A stretch of DNA of 64,000 bases from Nostoc foliaceum FACHB-393 (lineage in GTDB: Bacteria > Cyanobacteriota > Cyanobacteriia > Cyanobacteriales > Nostocaceae), in assembly GCF_014698505.1 (NCBI RefSeq), contig NZ_JACJTD010000023.1, forward strand, positions 1-64,000, given 5' to 3'. Every line of letters begins with the position of its first letter. Position 1 is the stretch's first letter. A program made the translations under genes and the position numbers. Shown piece by piece: positions 56,626 through 64,000 of this stretch. Below the pieces are notes generated by a model. That model had not been told where the DNA came from and ran no database searches. It was given only the letters and a program-made list of their open reading frames with translations.

Positions 56626-57708
56626 CTAATGGTGAACTTGATGGAGGATTTCTGGCTGAATTCCCATGTCCTTGGTGTAAGGTGCGAGAAATTCATTTGG
56701 GGATAAATCCGCAGGGTTAACAGCAACGGCTTGATTTAGCGTTTCTTTGCTGGCAACTAGCTGTTCTTGCACCCATTTGTCAAAGGCTTCTTCTGGCTCA
56801 ACAACTACTGTTGCTCTCATTGCACCGTGGTAGGGGCCACAAAGTTCAGCACAGATTAGGACATAATCTCCTGCTTTTTTGGGAGTGAAGCGAATCTCGC
56901 TTTGCCTACCGGGGATCGCATCTTGTTTCAGGCGGAACTCTGGCACCCAGAAGGCGTGGATAACATCGTTGGCTGTCATATTGATTTGCACTTCTCGCCC
57001 AATGGGGACGTGCATTTCACCTGTAGTTATACCAGTTTCAGGATAGGTGAAAATCCAGGCATATTGTAGACCTGTGACGTTGACCTGTAATTCTGCTGGT
57101 TGCCCTGCTTTATCAGGACTTCCCCCAATTGTCGGAGCAACACTACCGACACCAGGAGCATTCCGCAGTTGGGGAATTTGGTCAGCATTACGAACTTCTG
57201 CCGTAGCTGGGTCTTGCATTGCCTCATCAGATTTTTCTTGATTGAGGTTGGGTTCGGTGCTGGGAGGAGTATCGCTTAAAGTTGCAGCCATAGCAGTTCC
57301 AGGCATTGCCATCGACTCCTGATTCATCGGCGCTTGATGGATAGCATGGGGATCAAAGCCACCGATTTCGTTGTAGACATCAAAGCTGTAAACAGAAATA
57401 CCGATAACGATAATTGCTGGGATCGCCGTCCAGAGAATTTCTAGAGGTACATTGCCCTCAACTGGTGGGCCGTCTTCATTATCACCTGCACGCCGACGGT
57501 ATTTGAATGCTGAGTAAATTAAAATACCTTCTACTAGCAGGAATATACCTGTAGAAATGATCATCATCGCGTTGAACAGACCATCCACTAATACGGCTTC
57601 ATCTGTGGCTGCTGCTGGCAACAGACCGTGATTTTGACCGTACCAAAGGCTGGCGAGCGTTAGCACGATGCCAATGAGTAATGTCCAGATTGAACTTGGA
57701 ATCTTCAC
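56626..57708 (-). CDS. ctaC: cytochrome c oxidase subunit II
   Basis: 360 residues. Two N-terminal hydrophobic helices (about 5-25, WTLLIGIVLTLASLWYG, and about 45-68), a third hydrophobic stretch near 90-110 (LEILWTAIPAIIVIGISV), then the periplasmic/lumenal cupredoxin domain with the CuA motif ICAELCGPYHGAM and an upstream His (DVIHAFWVPEF). An unusually long acidic/Asn insert (about 120-200) separates helix 2 from the cupredoxin. First gene of the operon; promoter in the 57709-58304 gap, divergent from ctaA. Confidence 0.94.
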   Translation of the reverse strand: MKIPSSIWTLLIGIVLTLASLWYGQNHGLLPAAATDEAVLVDGLFNAMMIISTGIFLLVEGILIYSAFKYRRRAGDNEDGPPVEGNVPLEILWTAIPAIIVIGISVYSFDVYNEIGGFDPHAIHQAPMNQESMAMPGTAMAATLSDTPPSTEPNLNQEKSDEAMQDPATAEVRNADQIPQLRNAPGVGSVAPTIGGSPDKAGQPAELQVNVTGLQYAWIFTYPETGITTGEMHVPIGREVQINMTANDVIHAFWVPEFRLKQDAIPGRQSEIRFTPKKAGDYVLICAELCGPYHGAMRATVVVEPEEAFDKWVQEQLVASKETLNQAVAVNPADLSPNEFLAPYTKDMGIQPEILHQVHH

Positions 57709-58304
57709 GGCTTACTTAATTGAATTTACTACGTTATCTTAAAGCTGTTCACTTACTAAGGTAGTCTAGGCTGGAAGGCATAGAGTCCAAAGGTCTGAAA
57801 TTTTTATTAATTTTTTTAACTATTTTACTAATTTTGAGTACAAGGTGACTAGCAGGGGGCAGGAGGTAGGAGTAACTCAGATGCATTTAAAAGTATGGGA
57901 TTGAACCACTGGGTTTTATACCCAAAACTAAAGTTTTCATTCATAATTATTTCCTCCTGCCTCCTGCCCGACGCTCGCGGACTCGCTCTAAGCGTTGGCG
58001 CAGCCTCTCTAAGAGTTGCTATGCCGCAGGCTTTACGCTGCGCTATCTGCCTCCTGCCTTCTCCTAAAATTCAGTGGAAAAATTTAAGGAAAAATTTAGA
58101 ATGTTTAAATTAATTGTCATTAATCAATTTTTCACATCTTGAAAAATACCTAAAGCTTCAGGCAAAACCTTTCTGGAGTGATTCAAAGTATAAGTGAGTG
58201 CTAATCTATAAACCCTTAGCCTATACGCTAGGGTGAAGATAGGACGCTAAAAGAAAATTGAAAATTTTAACAGATCCACCAAGAGCGGGCAGAAGGTATC
58301 GTTA
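57709..58304. other. 596-bp divergent promoter region ctaC / ctaA with repeats
   Basis: Contains C/T-rich CCTCCTGCC repeats and a mobile-like Nostoc repeat (57965-58060, with GACGCTCGCGGACTCGCTC and GTTGCTATGCCGCAGGC). The ends near 57750 and 58200 must contain promoters for the oxidase operon and the heme-synthase genes. Confidence 0.5.
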
Positions 58305-59246
58305 ATGAGCGAATTTGTCCTACAACAACAAAATGAAGCGGCTCTTCAGCAGCAAAAGCCCAAGGAAATGATTCGTCGCTTGGTGTGGAAAATATGCATA
58401 GCCACCTTAATTTTGATGGCAATAGGCAGCGCCACCCGCGTGATGAATGCTGGACTTGCTTGCCCAGACTGGCCCTTATGCTATGGCGAACTGGTGCCAG
58501 CCAAGCAAATGAATCTCCAGGTGTTCCTGGAGTGGTTTCACAGATTGGATGCGGCTTTGATTGGTGTAAGCGCGATCGCACTTTTCGGCTTGTCCTGGTG
58601 GCATCGTCGTTTCTTACCCAGATGGCTGCCTTGGGCATCCACATTCGCTCTGTTTTTAATTGTCTTCCAAGGCATCTTGGGCGGACTCACCGTCACCGAA
58701 CTGTTGCGGTTTGATATTGTTACCGCTCATTTAGGAACGGCGCTGTTATTTTTTAGCACCCTCCTGATTATCGGCACGGCGCTCACACCCTATCAGGGGA
58801 CTGGAACCGTTGGTAAGTTGCCTTGGGTAGGTTTAACTGCCGCTGTTCTGGTTTACCTGCAAAGTCTGCTAGGTGCTTTGGTAGGCTCTCGCTGGGCGCT
58901 ACACCAATGCTTCGGCGGTTCTCAACTTTGTACTGTAATGTACAGCCATATTGCTGGTTTGGTGCCGCCAACAGTGACAACCTTGGCAATGGTATTGATC
59001 TGTTGGCGTACACCAGCACTACATCCAGCCTTGCGGCGACTGGCAAATATGGCTGGTGGGTTGTTAACCTTACAAATCTTGTTGGGATTCGCTACTTTCA
59101 AATTACATCTCCAAGTTGAGCCTCTTACCGTCTCTCACCAAGCTATAGGAGCTACTTTGCTGGGTACTTTGGTGGTCTTCACAGTTCTCGCACTGCGTGA
59201 CTGGGCTACTAGCCGTGAGATCACAGTGTTGAGCAATGACTGCTGA
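58305..59246 (+). CDS. ctaA: heme A synthase (CtaA/COX15)
   Basis: Converts heme O to heme A for the aa3 oxidase. 313 residues, eight membrane helices in two pseudo-symmetric halves. Conserved: RLVWKICIATLILMAIG, SATRVMNAGLACPDWPLCYG (with the Cys pair), WFHRLDAALIGV (heme His), TAHLGTALLFF, CFGGSQLCT (second Cys pair) and VSHQAIGATLLG. ATG 58305. Followed by ctaB on the same strand after a spacer with twin palindromes. Placement next to the oxidase operon matches its role. Confidence 0.93.
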   Translation: MSEFVLQQQNEAALQQQKPKEMIRRLVWKICIATLILMAIGSATRVMNAGLACPDWPLCYGELVPAKQMNLQVFLEWFHRLDAALIGVSAIALFGLSWWHRRFLPRWLPWASTFALFLIVFQGILGGLTVTELLRFDIVTAHLGTALLFFSTLLIIGTALTPYQGTGTVGKLPWVGLTAAVLVYLQSLLGALVGSRWALHQCFGGSQLCTVMYSHIAGLVPPTVTTLAMVLICWRTPALHPALRRLANMAGGLLTLQILLGFATFKLHLQVEPLTVSHQAIGATLLGTLVVFTVLALRDWATSREITVLSNDC

Positions 59247-59302
59247 GTATGGAGTAAAGGAACAGGGGGAGTGGCGGAAGGAAAAATTTCTAACTCTTGT
59301 AC

Positions 59303-59358
59303 AGACGCGATTAATCGCGTCTCTCCAAACTCCTGTACAGACGCGATTAATCGCGTCT
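59303..59358. repeat. twin perfect palindromes AGACGCGATTAATCGCGTCT
   Basis: The same 20-bp perfect palindrome occurs at 59303-59322 and 59339-59358, period 36 bp, each preceded by TGTAC. Same family as 7452 and 46465. Lies between ctaA and ctaB and could form two strong stems in the mRNA. Confidence 0.85.
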
Positions 59359-59494
59359 CTACTAAACTATGGCCGCAACGGCGAGTATTGCGACCCACGC
59401 AGGTGCAGGAAATCTGTGTTTTCATTTGCCTGAAAGAGCCACCTTGAGCGGGGGCTGCATATAAGTTGTTGAAAAATAAGGAACCAGAGCCAAA

Positions 59495-60448
59495 ATGATT
59501 GAGACTAATGTCTCTCGCCACCACCAAACGTTTTTACAGGTAATTCAGAGTTACTACCAGCTAACAAAGCCTCGGATTATTCCGTTGCTTTTGATTACTA
59601 CGGCTGGGAGTATGTGGATTGCTGCTAAGGGAGAAGTAGACCCATTGCTGTTGCTAGTAACTCTCACTGGTGGCACTTTGGCTGCTGCAAGCGCCCAGAC
59701 GATTAATTGTGTTTATGACCGGGATATTGATTATGACATGGAGCGGACGCGCCATCGTCCGATGCCATCCGGTAAGGTTCAGCCGCGCGATGCTCTAATT
59801 TTTGCGATCGCACTGGCGACGCTTTCCTTTACACTCTTGGCAGTATTTGCCAACCTGTTAGCCGCCCTGCTAGCTTTCTCTGGCATCGTCTTTTATATTT
59901 TGGTCTATACCCACTGGCTAAAACGCCACACCCCTCAGAATATCGTTGTTGGTGGTGCGGCTGGAGCAATTCCGGCGTTAGTGGGTTGGGCTGCTGTCAC
60001 GGGGACATTAAGCTGGTCAGCATGGCTAATTTTTGCCATCGTCTTTTTATGGACACCACCCCATTTCTGGGCGCTAGCTCTAATGATTAAAGATGACTAC
60101 GCAAAAGTTGGGATACCAATGCTACCTGTGATTGAAGGTACTACGGCAACTGTAAACCAGATTTGGTATTACACGCTGATAACAGTATTTGCAACCGTGT
60201 TATTGGTTTATCCCTTGGGCGCAAGTGGAATTCTTTATGCTGCGATCGCCCTAAGTCTGGGAGGATTATTTATCCACAAATCTTGGCGGTTGTTGCAAAA
60301 TCCAGAAGATCGCGCTGTAGCTAAAGAGTTGTTTCTCTTTTCCATCTCCTACATGATGCTGTTGTGTCTGGGGATGGTAGTTGATAGTCTTCCCGTTACC
60401 CATAATCTAATTAGTGCGGTGATTAATCATCTGCATTTTATTGGTTAG
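59495..60448 (+). CDS. ctaB: protoheme IX farnesyltransferase (heme O synthase)
   Basis: UbiA-type prenyltransferase that adds the farnesyl group to heme B, making heme O for CtaA. 317 residues, nine membrane helices. The first Asp motif is NCVYDRDIDYDMERTRHRP; the second is TPPHFWALALMIKDDYAKVG. Conserved N-term KPRIIPLLLITTAGS. ATG 59495. Downstream of ctaA by 248 bp, so may be co-transcribed through twin palindromes. Confidence 0.95.
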   Translation: MIETNVSRHHQTFLQVIQSYYQLTKPRIIPLLLITTAGSMWIAAKGEVDPLLLLVTLTGGTLAAASAQTINCVYDRDIDYDMERTRHRPMPSGKVQPRDALIFAIALATLSFTLLAVFANLLAALLAFSGIVFYILVYTHWLKRHTPQNIVVGGAAGAIPALVGWAAVTGTLSWSAWLIFAIVFLWTPPHFWALALMIKDDYAKVGIPMLPVIEGTTATVNQIWYYTLITVFATVLLVYPLGASGILYAAIALSLGGLFIHKSWRLLQNPEDRAVAKELFLFSISYMMLLCLGMVVDSLPVTHNLISAVINHLHFIG

Positions 60449-60613
60449 GGGATGCAAAATTTAGCGATCGCGTTTGGTAAAGGGGCGCGATCGCATTTTT
60501 GGAAATTAAAAATTATACATAATAATTAGAGTTTGGCGGATTTGCGATTAAAAATAAAATTTCAGTTATAACCAAATTGATTAAAAAGCTGAATGAAGTT
60601 GTAAAAAATATAA

Positions 60614-60835
60614 ATGTTGACAAATTACATTCGTACAGCAATGCACAAAGCAACCTACGAGTTACTTGAGGATGGAACTTTTTATAGCGAAATTCCAGAA
60701 TGTCCAGGAGTTTGGGCAAACGCTACAACACTAGAAGCTTGCCGGGAAGATTTGCAAGATGCTCTTGAAGGATGGATTATTTTAGGATTGCGTTTGGGTC
60801 AGAGTCTACCTATACTTGATGGTGAAGTTACCTAA
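60614..60835 (+). CDS. HicB-like small protein, orphan
   Basis: 73 residues. HicB/UPF0150 fold: YELLEDGTFYSEIPECPGVW and ATTLEACREDLQDALEGWI. In HicAB toxin-antitoxin modules a HicA RNA-interferase gene lies alongside, but I see no HicA frame within 60449-60901. Many cyanobacterial orphans of this fold exist. ATG 60614 begins with a short lead (MLTNYIRTAMHK); the second Met also fits. Confidence 0.75.
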   Translation: MLTNYIRTAMHKATYELLEDGTFYSEIPECPGVWANATTLEACREDLQDALEGWIILGLRLGQSLPILDGEVT

Positions 60836-60901
60836 TTCTCGAAACTTGATCAAAAATTATTGCAATCACTCTCTCAGTAAAAATCAATTGAAGCCTAACA
60901 A

Positions 60902-62203
60902 CTAGAAATGTTCAGATAACTTGTCTTCAGGACTAAGCTCATAGTCCATACCATTATTGATGTCATCATTGTAAACATCTCCTGAAGGTGATATCGTTCC
61001 CCTTATGTCCGCCTTTGCCTGTTTCACACCATACTGGTCATTACCATAAAGTTCAGTTCCAGTAAGGTCAGCGTCAGTTAAGTCAGCACACTTCATATCT
61101 GTATCGTCGAATTTGACGTAACTAAGGTTTGTACTCTTGAGAGAGGCATTACTGAGATTAGCACCTCTTAAATTAGCCCCACTTAAATTAATACTATTGA
61201 GGTTAAAACTGCTCAAATTGGTGTAGCTTAAATTAGCACCAGTCAAAATTATATTGCTTACATCGGTGTCTTTGAAGTTGGCTTGAGTTAGGTTAGCTCC
61301 ACTGAGATTAGCTCCACTGAGATTAGCTCCACTGAGATTTACTTTAGTTAGATTGGCATTAGTAAGGTCAGCATTGTTGAGGTTGGCATTAGTAAGATCA
61401 GCTTGATTAAGATTGGCTCTATTAAGATTGACTTTACTGAGATCAGTATCAGCTAGGCTACTGGCTTCTAGGATCGCATCACTAAGATCAGCATTGATAA
61501 GCTTGACTTCACGTAAGTCGACCCAACTCAGATTTGCCTTCCTGAGTATGGCATTTGTCAAATCTGCTTGTCTTAAATTAGCTCTGACTATATTTGTATC
61601 ATTTAATTTTGCTCCTTTTAAGATTGCTCTACTGAGGTTTGCCCATCTCATATCTGCTTTGTCTAGCTCAGTCTCGCTGAGATCAGCCTCAGTCAGTTCA
61701 GCATAGATTAGCTTTGCAGAAACTAGTTTAGTTGAAATAAGCTTTGTTGCTCTTAGGCTCGCAGAATTTAGGTTTACCCCTTCCATATCTGCTTGTCCTA
61801 AGTCTGCTTGATCCAAATTTGCCTTGCTCAAATCAGCCTTTTGTAGTGTGGCTCTAGCAAGAATAGCTCTAGTTAGGTTTACGCCGCTTAAGTTTACACT
61901 ACTGAAATTTGCCTCCGTCAGGTCTACTCCAGAAAAGTCTCTCTCTCCAGCTTGATATTTTTGTAGAATTTCATCCTCTTTTACTCGTACTGAGGAGGCA
62001 GCCACAAGTGGAAACAGATCGCCTAAGTCACAGCGGAAGTACTCGCACAAAACCGCAGCCGTGTTACAGTCAATCCGGTCAAACTCCTCCTTGTAAAGCC
62101 TTCCAATGGCGTTAACACTAATACCAGTTATTTTGGCTAGTTGGTATTGAGATAAATCCTTTTTTTCCATAAAATCCTTTAACCTACAGCAAATCTTTCT
62201 CAT
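60902..62203 (-). CDS. XRE-type HTH fused to a long pentapeptide-repeat domain
   Basis: 433 residues. N-terminus is a Cro/CI-like helix-turn-helix (LSQYQLAKITGISVNAIGRL, followed by LCEYFRCDLGDLFPLV), typical of small XRE antitoxin-like regulators. From about 88 to 400 there are about 60 pentapeptide repeats A(D/N)LXX, e.g. LSKANLDQADLGQADMEGVN, forming a right-handed beta helix. The combination would put a DNA-binding head on a DNA-mimic-like rod. Start ATG 62203; ATG 62170 (MEKKDLSQ) is possible. Divergent from the exonuclease gene with octamer repeats between them, maybe its operator. Function unknown. Confidence 0.82.
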   Translation of the reverse strand: MRKICCRLKDFMEKKDLSQYQLAKITGISVNAIGRLYKEEFDRIDCNTAAVLCEYFRCDLGDLFPLVAASSVRVKEDEILQKYQAGERDFSGVDLTEANFSSVNLSGVNLTRAILARATLQKADLSKANLDQADLGQADMEGVNLNSASLRATKLISTKLVSAKLIYAELTEADLSETELDKADMRWANLSRAILKGAKLNDTNIVRANLRQADLTNAILRKANLSWVDLREVKLINADLSDAILEASSLADTDLSKVNLNRANLNQADLTNANLNNADLTNANLTKVNLSGANLSGANLSGANLTQANFKDTDVSNIILTGANLSYTNLSSFNLNSINLSGANLRGANLSNASLKSTNLSYVKFDDTDMKCADLTDADLTGTELYGNDQYGVKQAKADIRGTISPSGDVYNDDINNGMDYELSPEDKLSEHF

Positions 62204-62252
62204 AAATTCTCTATTCAGTACTTAAAACTTAATCAAGCAGTCTCTAATATAC

Positions 62253-62311
62253 TAACGCTAGCAGATATTAGTCACGCTTCCGTAATAACGCTAGATAAAG
62301 TAATAACGCTA
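62253..62311. promoter_or_regulatory. three TAACGCTA direct repeats in a divergent promoter region
   Basis: TAACGCTA occurs at 62253-62260, 62286-62293 and 62304-62311; the last two are extended to GTAATAACGCTA with an 18-bp period. AAAGTAA units overlap. Their place between divergent HTH and exonuclease genes suggests operator sites for the HTH protein, though this is inference. Confidence 0.55.
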
Positions 62312-62433
62312 ATGTTGACAAAGTAACATTGGCAAAGTAATCTGTATATATTCGGCTGTAAAAAGCCAAAAAAATGCCCCCAAGCTTTCAACTTGGTAGG
62401 CATGTTTTCAATTATTTATTTCATACTCCTATT

Positions 62434-63195
62434 ATGACGCAAAATTCCTTAGTTTCATCCAATGCTCAGTTTCCTACACCCGATCAGGTTCTAATCCTTG
62501 ATACAGAAACCACAGACTTAGACGTTAAGACAGGGCAGGTTATAGAGCTAGGAGCTATTCTGTATTCGGTGAAACATCAAACCACCATTAAACAATATTC
62601 AGCTCTTCTCCCAGCACAAAATAATCCGGCAGAGCATATAAACCGGATTAAGCCAGCGCCGTTAATGGAAATAACAGAAGAACAAGTGGCTGAAAGTGTG
62701 TGGATGATAACTGAGATGGCAAAGAAGGCGCAAGTTATTGTGGCACACAATGCTGAGTTTGATCAGAAGTGGTTTGGTTCTTCAAATAATGGGAAGAGTT
62801 TGCTACCTGTTTTATTGAACTCTAAAAATGAACCACTTCGTTGGGTTTGTACCTGTACTGAATTTGAATGGCCTCGTCAAATCCGATCTGGTCAATCTCT
62901 TATTGAATTAGCAGCAGCACATGATGTTGGTATTTTTGGAAATCATAGGGCATTAACAGACTGTCAATTGATCGCATATCTTTTTGATCGGATGGAGAAC
63001 CTTAACGCCATGTTTCAAATGGCGTTAAGACCCAAAGCTTGGTTTAAAGCTCTTGTAAGCTATGACAATAGGGAACTTGCAAAAAAGGCAGGTTTTAAAT
63101 GGATTCCTAAACTTAAGAGTTGGGTGAGAAAAATGGCAGTGGATGATACAAAAGAACTTCCTTTTATGGTAAACCCAATTGAATTTTGTCAGTAA
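62434..63195 (+). CDS. DnaQ-like 3'-5' exonuclease (DEDDh) with C-terminal extension
   Basis: 253 residues from ATG 62434. Exonuclease motifs: Exo I ILDTETTDL, Exo II VAHNAEFDQKWF, Exo III HRALTDCQLIAYLF, i.e. an Asp-Glu/Asp/His-Asp set (DEDDh), in the first 190 residues. A C-terminal extension follows (KAWFKALVSYDNRELAKKAG, FKWIPKLKSWVRKMA), a small domain that also appears alone or fused to nucleases in some phage and plasmid proteins. ATG 62374 would add 20 residues; 62434 (MTQNSLVSS) is preferred because the upstream part is not conserved-looking. Divergent from the HTH/pentapeptide gene; hairpin downstream at 63294. Confidence 0.8.
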   Translation: MTQNSLVSSNAQFPTPDQVLILDTETTDLDVKTGQVIELGAILYSVKHQTTIKQYSALLPAQNNPAEHINRIKPAPLMEITEEQVAESVWMITEMAKKAQVIVAHNAEFDQKWFGSSNNGKSLLPVLLNSKNEPLRWVCTCTEFEWPRQIRSGQSLIELAAAHDVGIFGNHRALTDCQLIAYLFDRMENLNAMFQMALRPKAWFKALVSYDNRELAKKAGFKWIPKLKSWVRKMAVDDTKELPFMVNPIEFCQ

Positions 63196-63293
63196 TTTAG
63201 ACGAAGTTAATTTATTTCCTGAAATAAGATGATTGTGCCTATATTATCCAGCCGTTGGCTAGAGATGCGAGCAATCTTTAACTTTAAGTCCAG

Positions 63294-63321
63294 ATAGGCT
63301 GTCTTTTTTAAGATAGCCTAT
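63294..63321. terminator. hairpin between exonuclease gene and ferredoxin/MBL gene
   Basis: ATAGGCTGTCTT (63294-63305) pairs with AAGATAGCCTAT (63310-63321), 12 bp with one G-U pair, loop TTTT. No T-tract after it. Confidence 0.55.
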
Positions 63322-63421
63322 ATCTAACCTTCAGGAGTCTACAGTTTAAGTCAACTTTTGCTAGCGTAGTGATATAAGGTTTATCGCTCCCCAGTAAGCG
63401 GCTGGAAGCAAAAGGATTAAT

Positions 63422-64000
63422 ATGGCTCATTTAAATCAGCGTCGTCCCCAAAATGTCAACGGCGATTTTTATGTAGATAATACCTGTATTGATTGTGATA
63501 CCTGTCGCTGGATGACTCCTGAAGTTTTTTCTCGTGTTGATGAACAGTCGGCGGTTTATCATCAACCAAGTAATGATGCGGAAAGATTAGCAGCGCTTGA
63601 AGCACTTTTGGCATGTCCTACTAGTTCTATTGGCACAGTTGATAAACCAAAAGATATCAAAGTTGCTCAACAACAGTTTCCAATATTAGTAGCGGAAAAT
63701 ATTTACCACTGTGGCTATCATTCTGAAAAATCTTACGGTGCTGCTAGCTATTTAATTCAACTTCCAGAAGGTAATATATTGGTGGATTCTCCCCGCTTTA
63801 CGCCGCCTTTAGTCAAGCGTTTAGAAGAAATGGGGCCAATTCGTTATATGTACCTAACTCATAAAGATGATGTGGCAGATCATCAAAAGTTTGCCGAGCA
63901 TTTTCAGTGCGATCGCATCCTTTATGCCGATGATATTACTGCCGATACTCGCAATGTAGAAATACAGCTAACTGGTTCTGAACCATTTAGCTTGACTCCA
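63422..64000 (+). CDS. ferredoxin-like / metallo-beta-lactamase-fold protein (partial, runs off the window)
   Basis: ATG 63422 begins MAHLNQRRPQNVNGDFYVDN and continues open for 193 codons to the window edge. The first 70 residues look like a short 4Fe-4S ferredoxin-like start (TCIDCDTCRWMTPEVF, ACPTSSIG), as in single-cluster ferredoxins with Cys-x2-Cys-x2-Cys spacing. From about 85 an MBL-fold begins (FPILVAENIYHCGYHS, GNILVDSPRFTPPLVKRL, MYLTHKDDVADH), where THKDD..DH matches the metal motif HxxDH in altered form (a Lys replaces the second position). Homologues are common in cyanobacteria, function not known. The 3' end is outside the window. Confidence 0.8.
   Translation, partial: MAHLNQRRPQNVNGDFYVDNTCIDCDTCRWMTPEVFSRVDEQSAVYHQPSNDAERLAALEALLACPTSSIGTVDKPKDIKVAQQQFPILVAENIYHCGYHSEKSYGAASYLIQLPEGNILVDSPRFTPPLVKRLEEMGPIRYMYLTHKDDVADHQKFAEHFQCDRILYADDITADTRNVEIQLTGSEPFSLTP

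Overview
The window looks like chromosome of a filamentous, heterocyst-forming cyanobacterium (Nostoc/Anabaena type). Evidence seen in the sequence: very many HIP1 octamers (GCGATCGC) inside genes, Nostocales-style heptanucleotide tandem repeats and GAGACGCGATTAATCGCGTCTC-type palindromes between genes, and a gene set that fits (PatD-like heterocyst-frequency protein, Ftn2/ZipN/ARC6 division protein, GuaB3, class II Calvin-cycle aldolase, aa3-type cytochrome oxidase with heme A/O synthases). No database search was run; names rest on motif recognition.

Layout. 1-7.3 kb is decayed, mobile-element-rich DNA: the right end of an IS200/IS605-type element, a methyltransferase pseudogene, a degenerate DDE insertion sequence with imperfect terminal inverted repeats, a giant hybrid histidine kinase whose longest-ORF start lies inside the IS end, and a CNNM/CBS protein with an internal deletion. 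7.7-21 kb is mostly housekeeping: a histidine kinase, rel (ppGpp), patD, a tetR remnant, cysH, sbcD, a YdcF-like protein, guaB3, trxA, marC, a nitrilase-family amidase and fba.

22-41 kb is the accessory block of most interest. On the minus strand run a sigma-70-family factor, an overlapping TPR protein, a 473-residue protein of unknown function and a caspase-family peptidase; the last two share a C-terminal/central module of about 130 residues. Divergent from them, across an AT-rich gap of 1.1 kb, run an HTH/AAA-like ATPase, a fused E1-like/YcaO cyclodehydratase of the azoline-RiPP (TOMM) type, an amidohydrolase, an unrecognised protein ending in Ser-Thr-Cys, and a 1949-residue Ser/Thr kinase-AAA-GAF-AAA protein. 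No conventional short precursor peptide was found. I propose this is a signal-controlled YcaO/caspase system, possibly a conflict or RiPP pathway; that is inference from gene content and layout.

41-50 kb has tRNA-Lys, an aldose-epimerase-like gene, pdhA, ftn2/zipN, and a translationally overlapping P-loop ATPase/TPR pair preceded by 22-bp direct repeats and followed by a 42-bp minisatellite open on both strands. 50-61 kb has a PBP-like phosphate-binding protein, a Ser/Thr kinase with a duplicated glycine-rich loop, and the ctaCDE operon divergent from ctaA-ctaB. The last 3 kb has an orphan HicB-like protein, an HTH/pentapeptide-repeat fusion, a DnaQ-like exonuclease and the start of a ferredoxin/metallo-beta-lactamase-fold protein that runs off the window.
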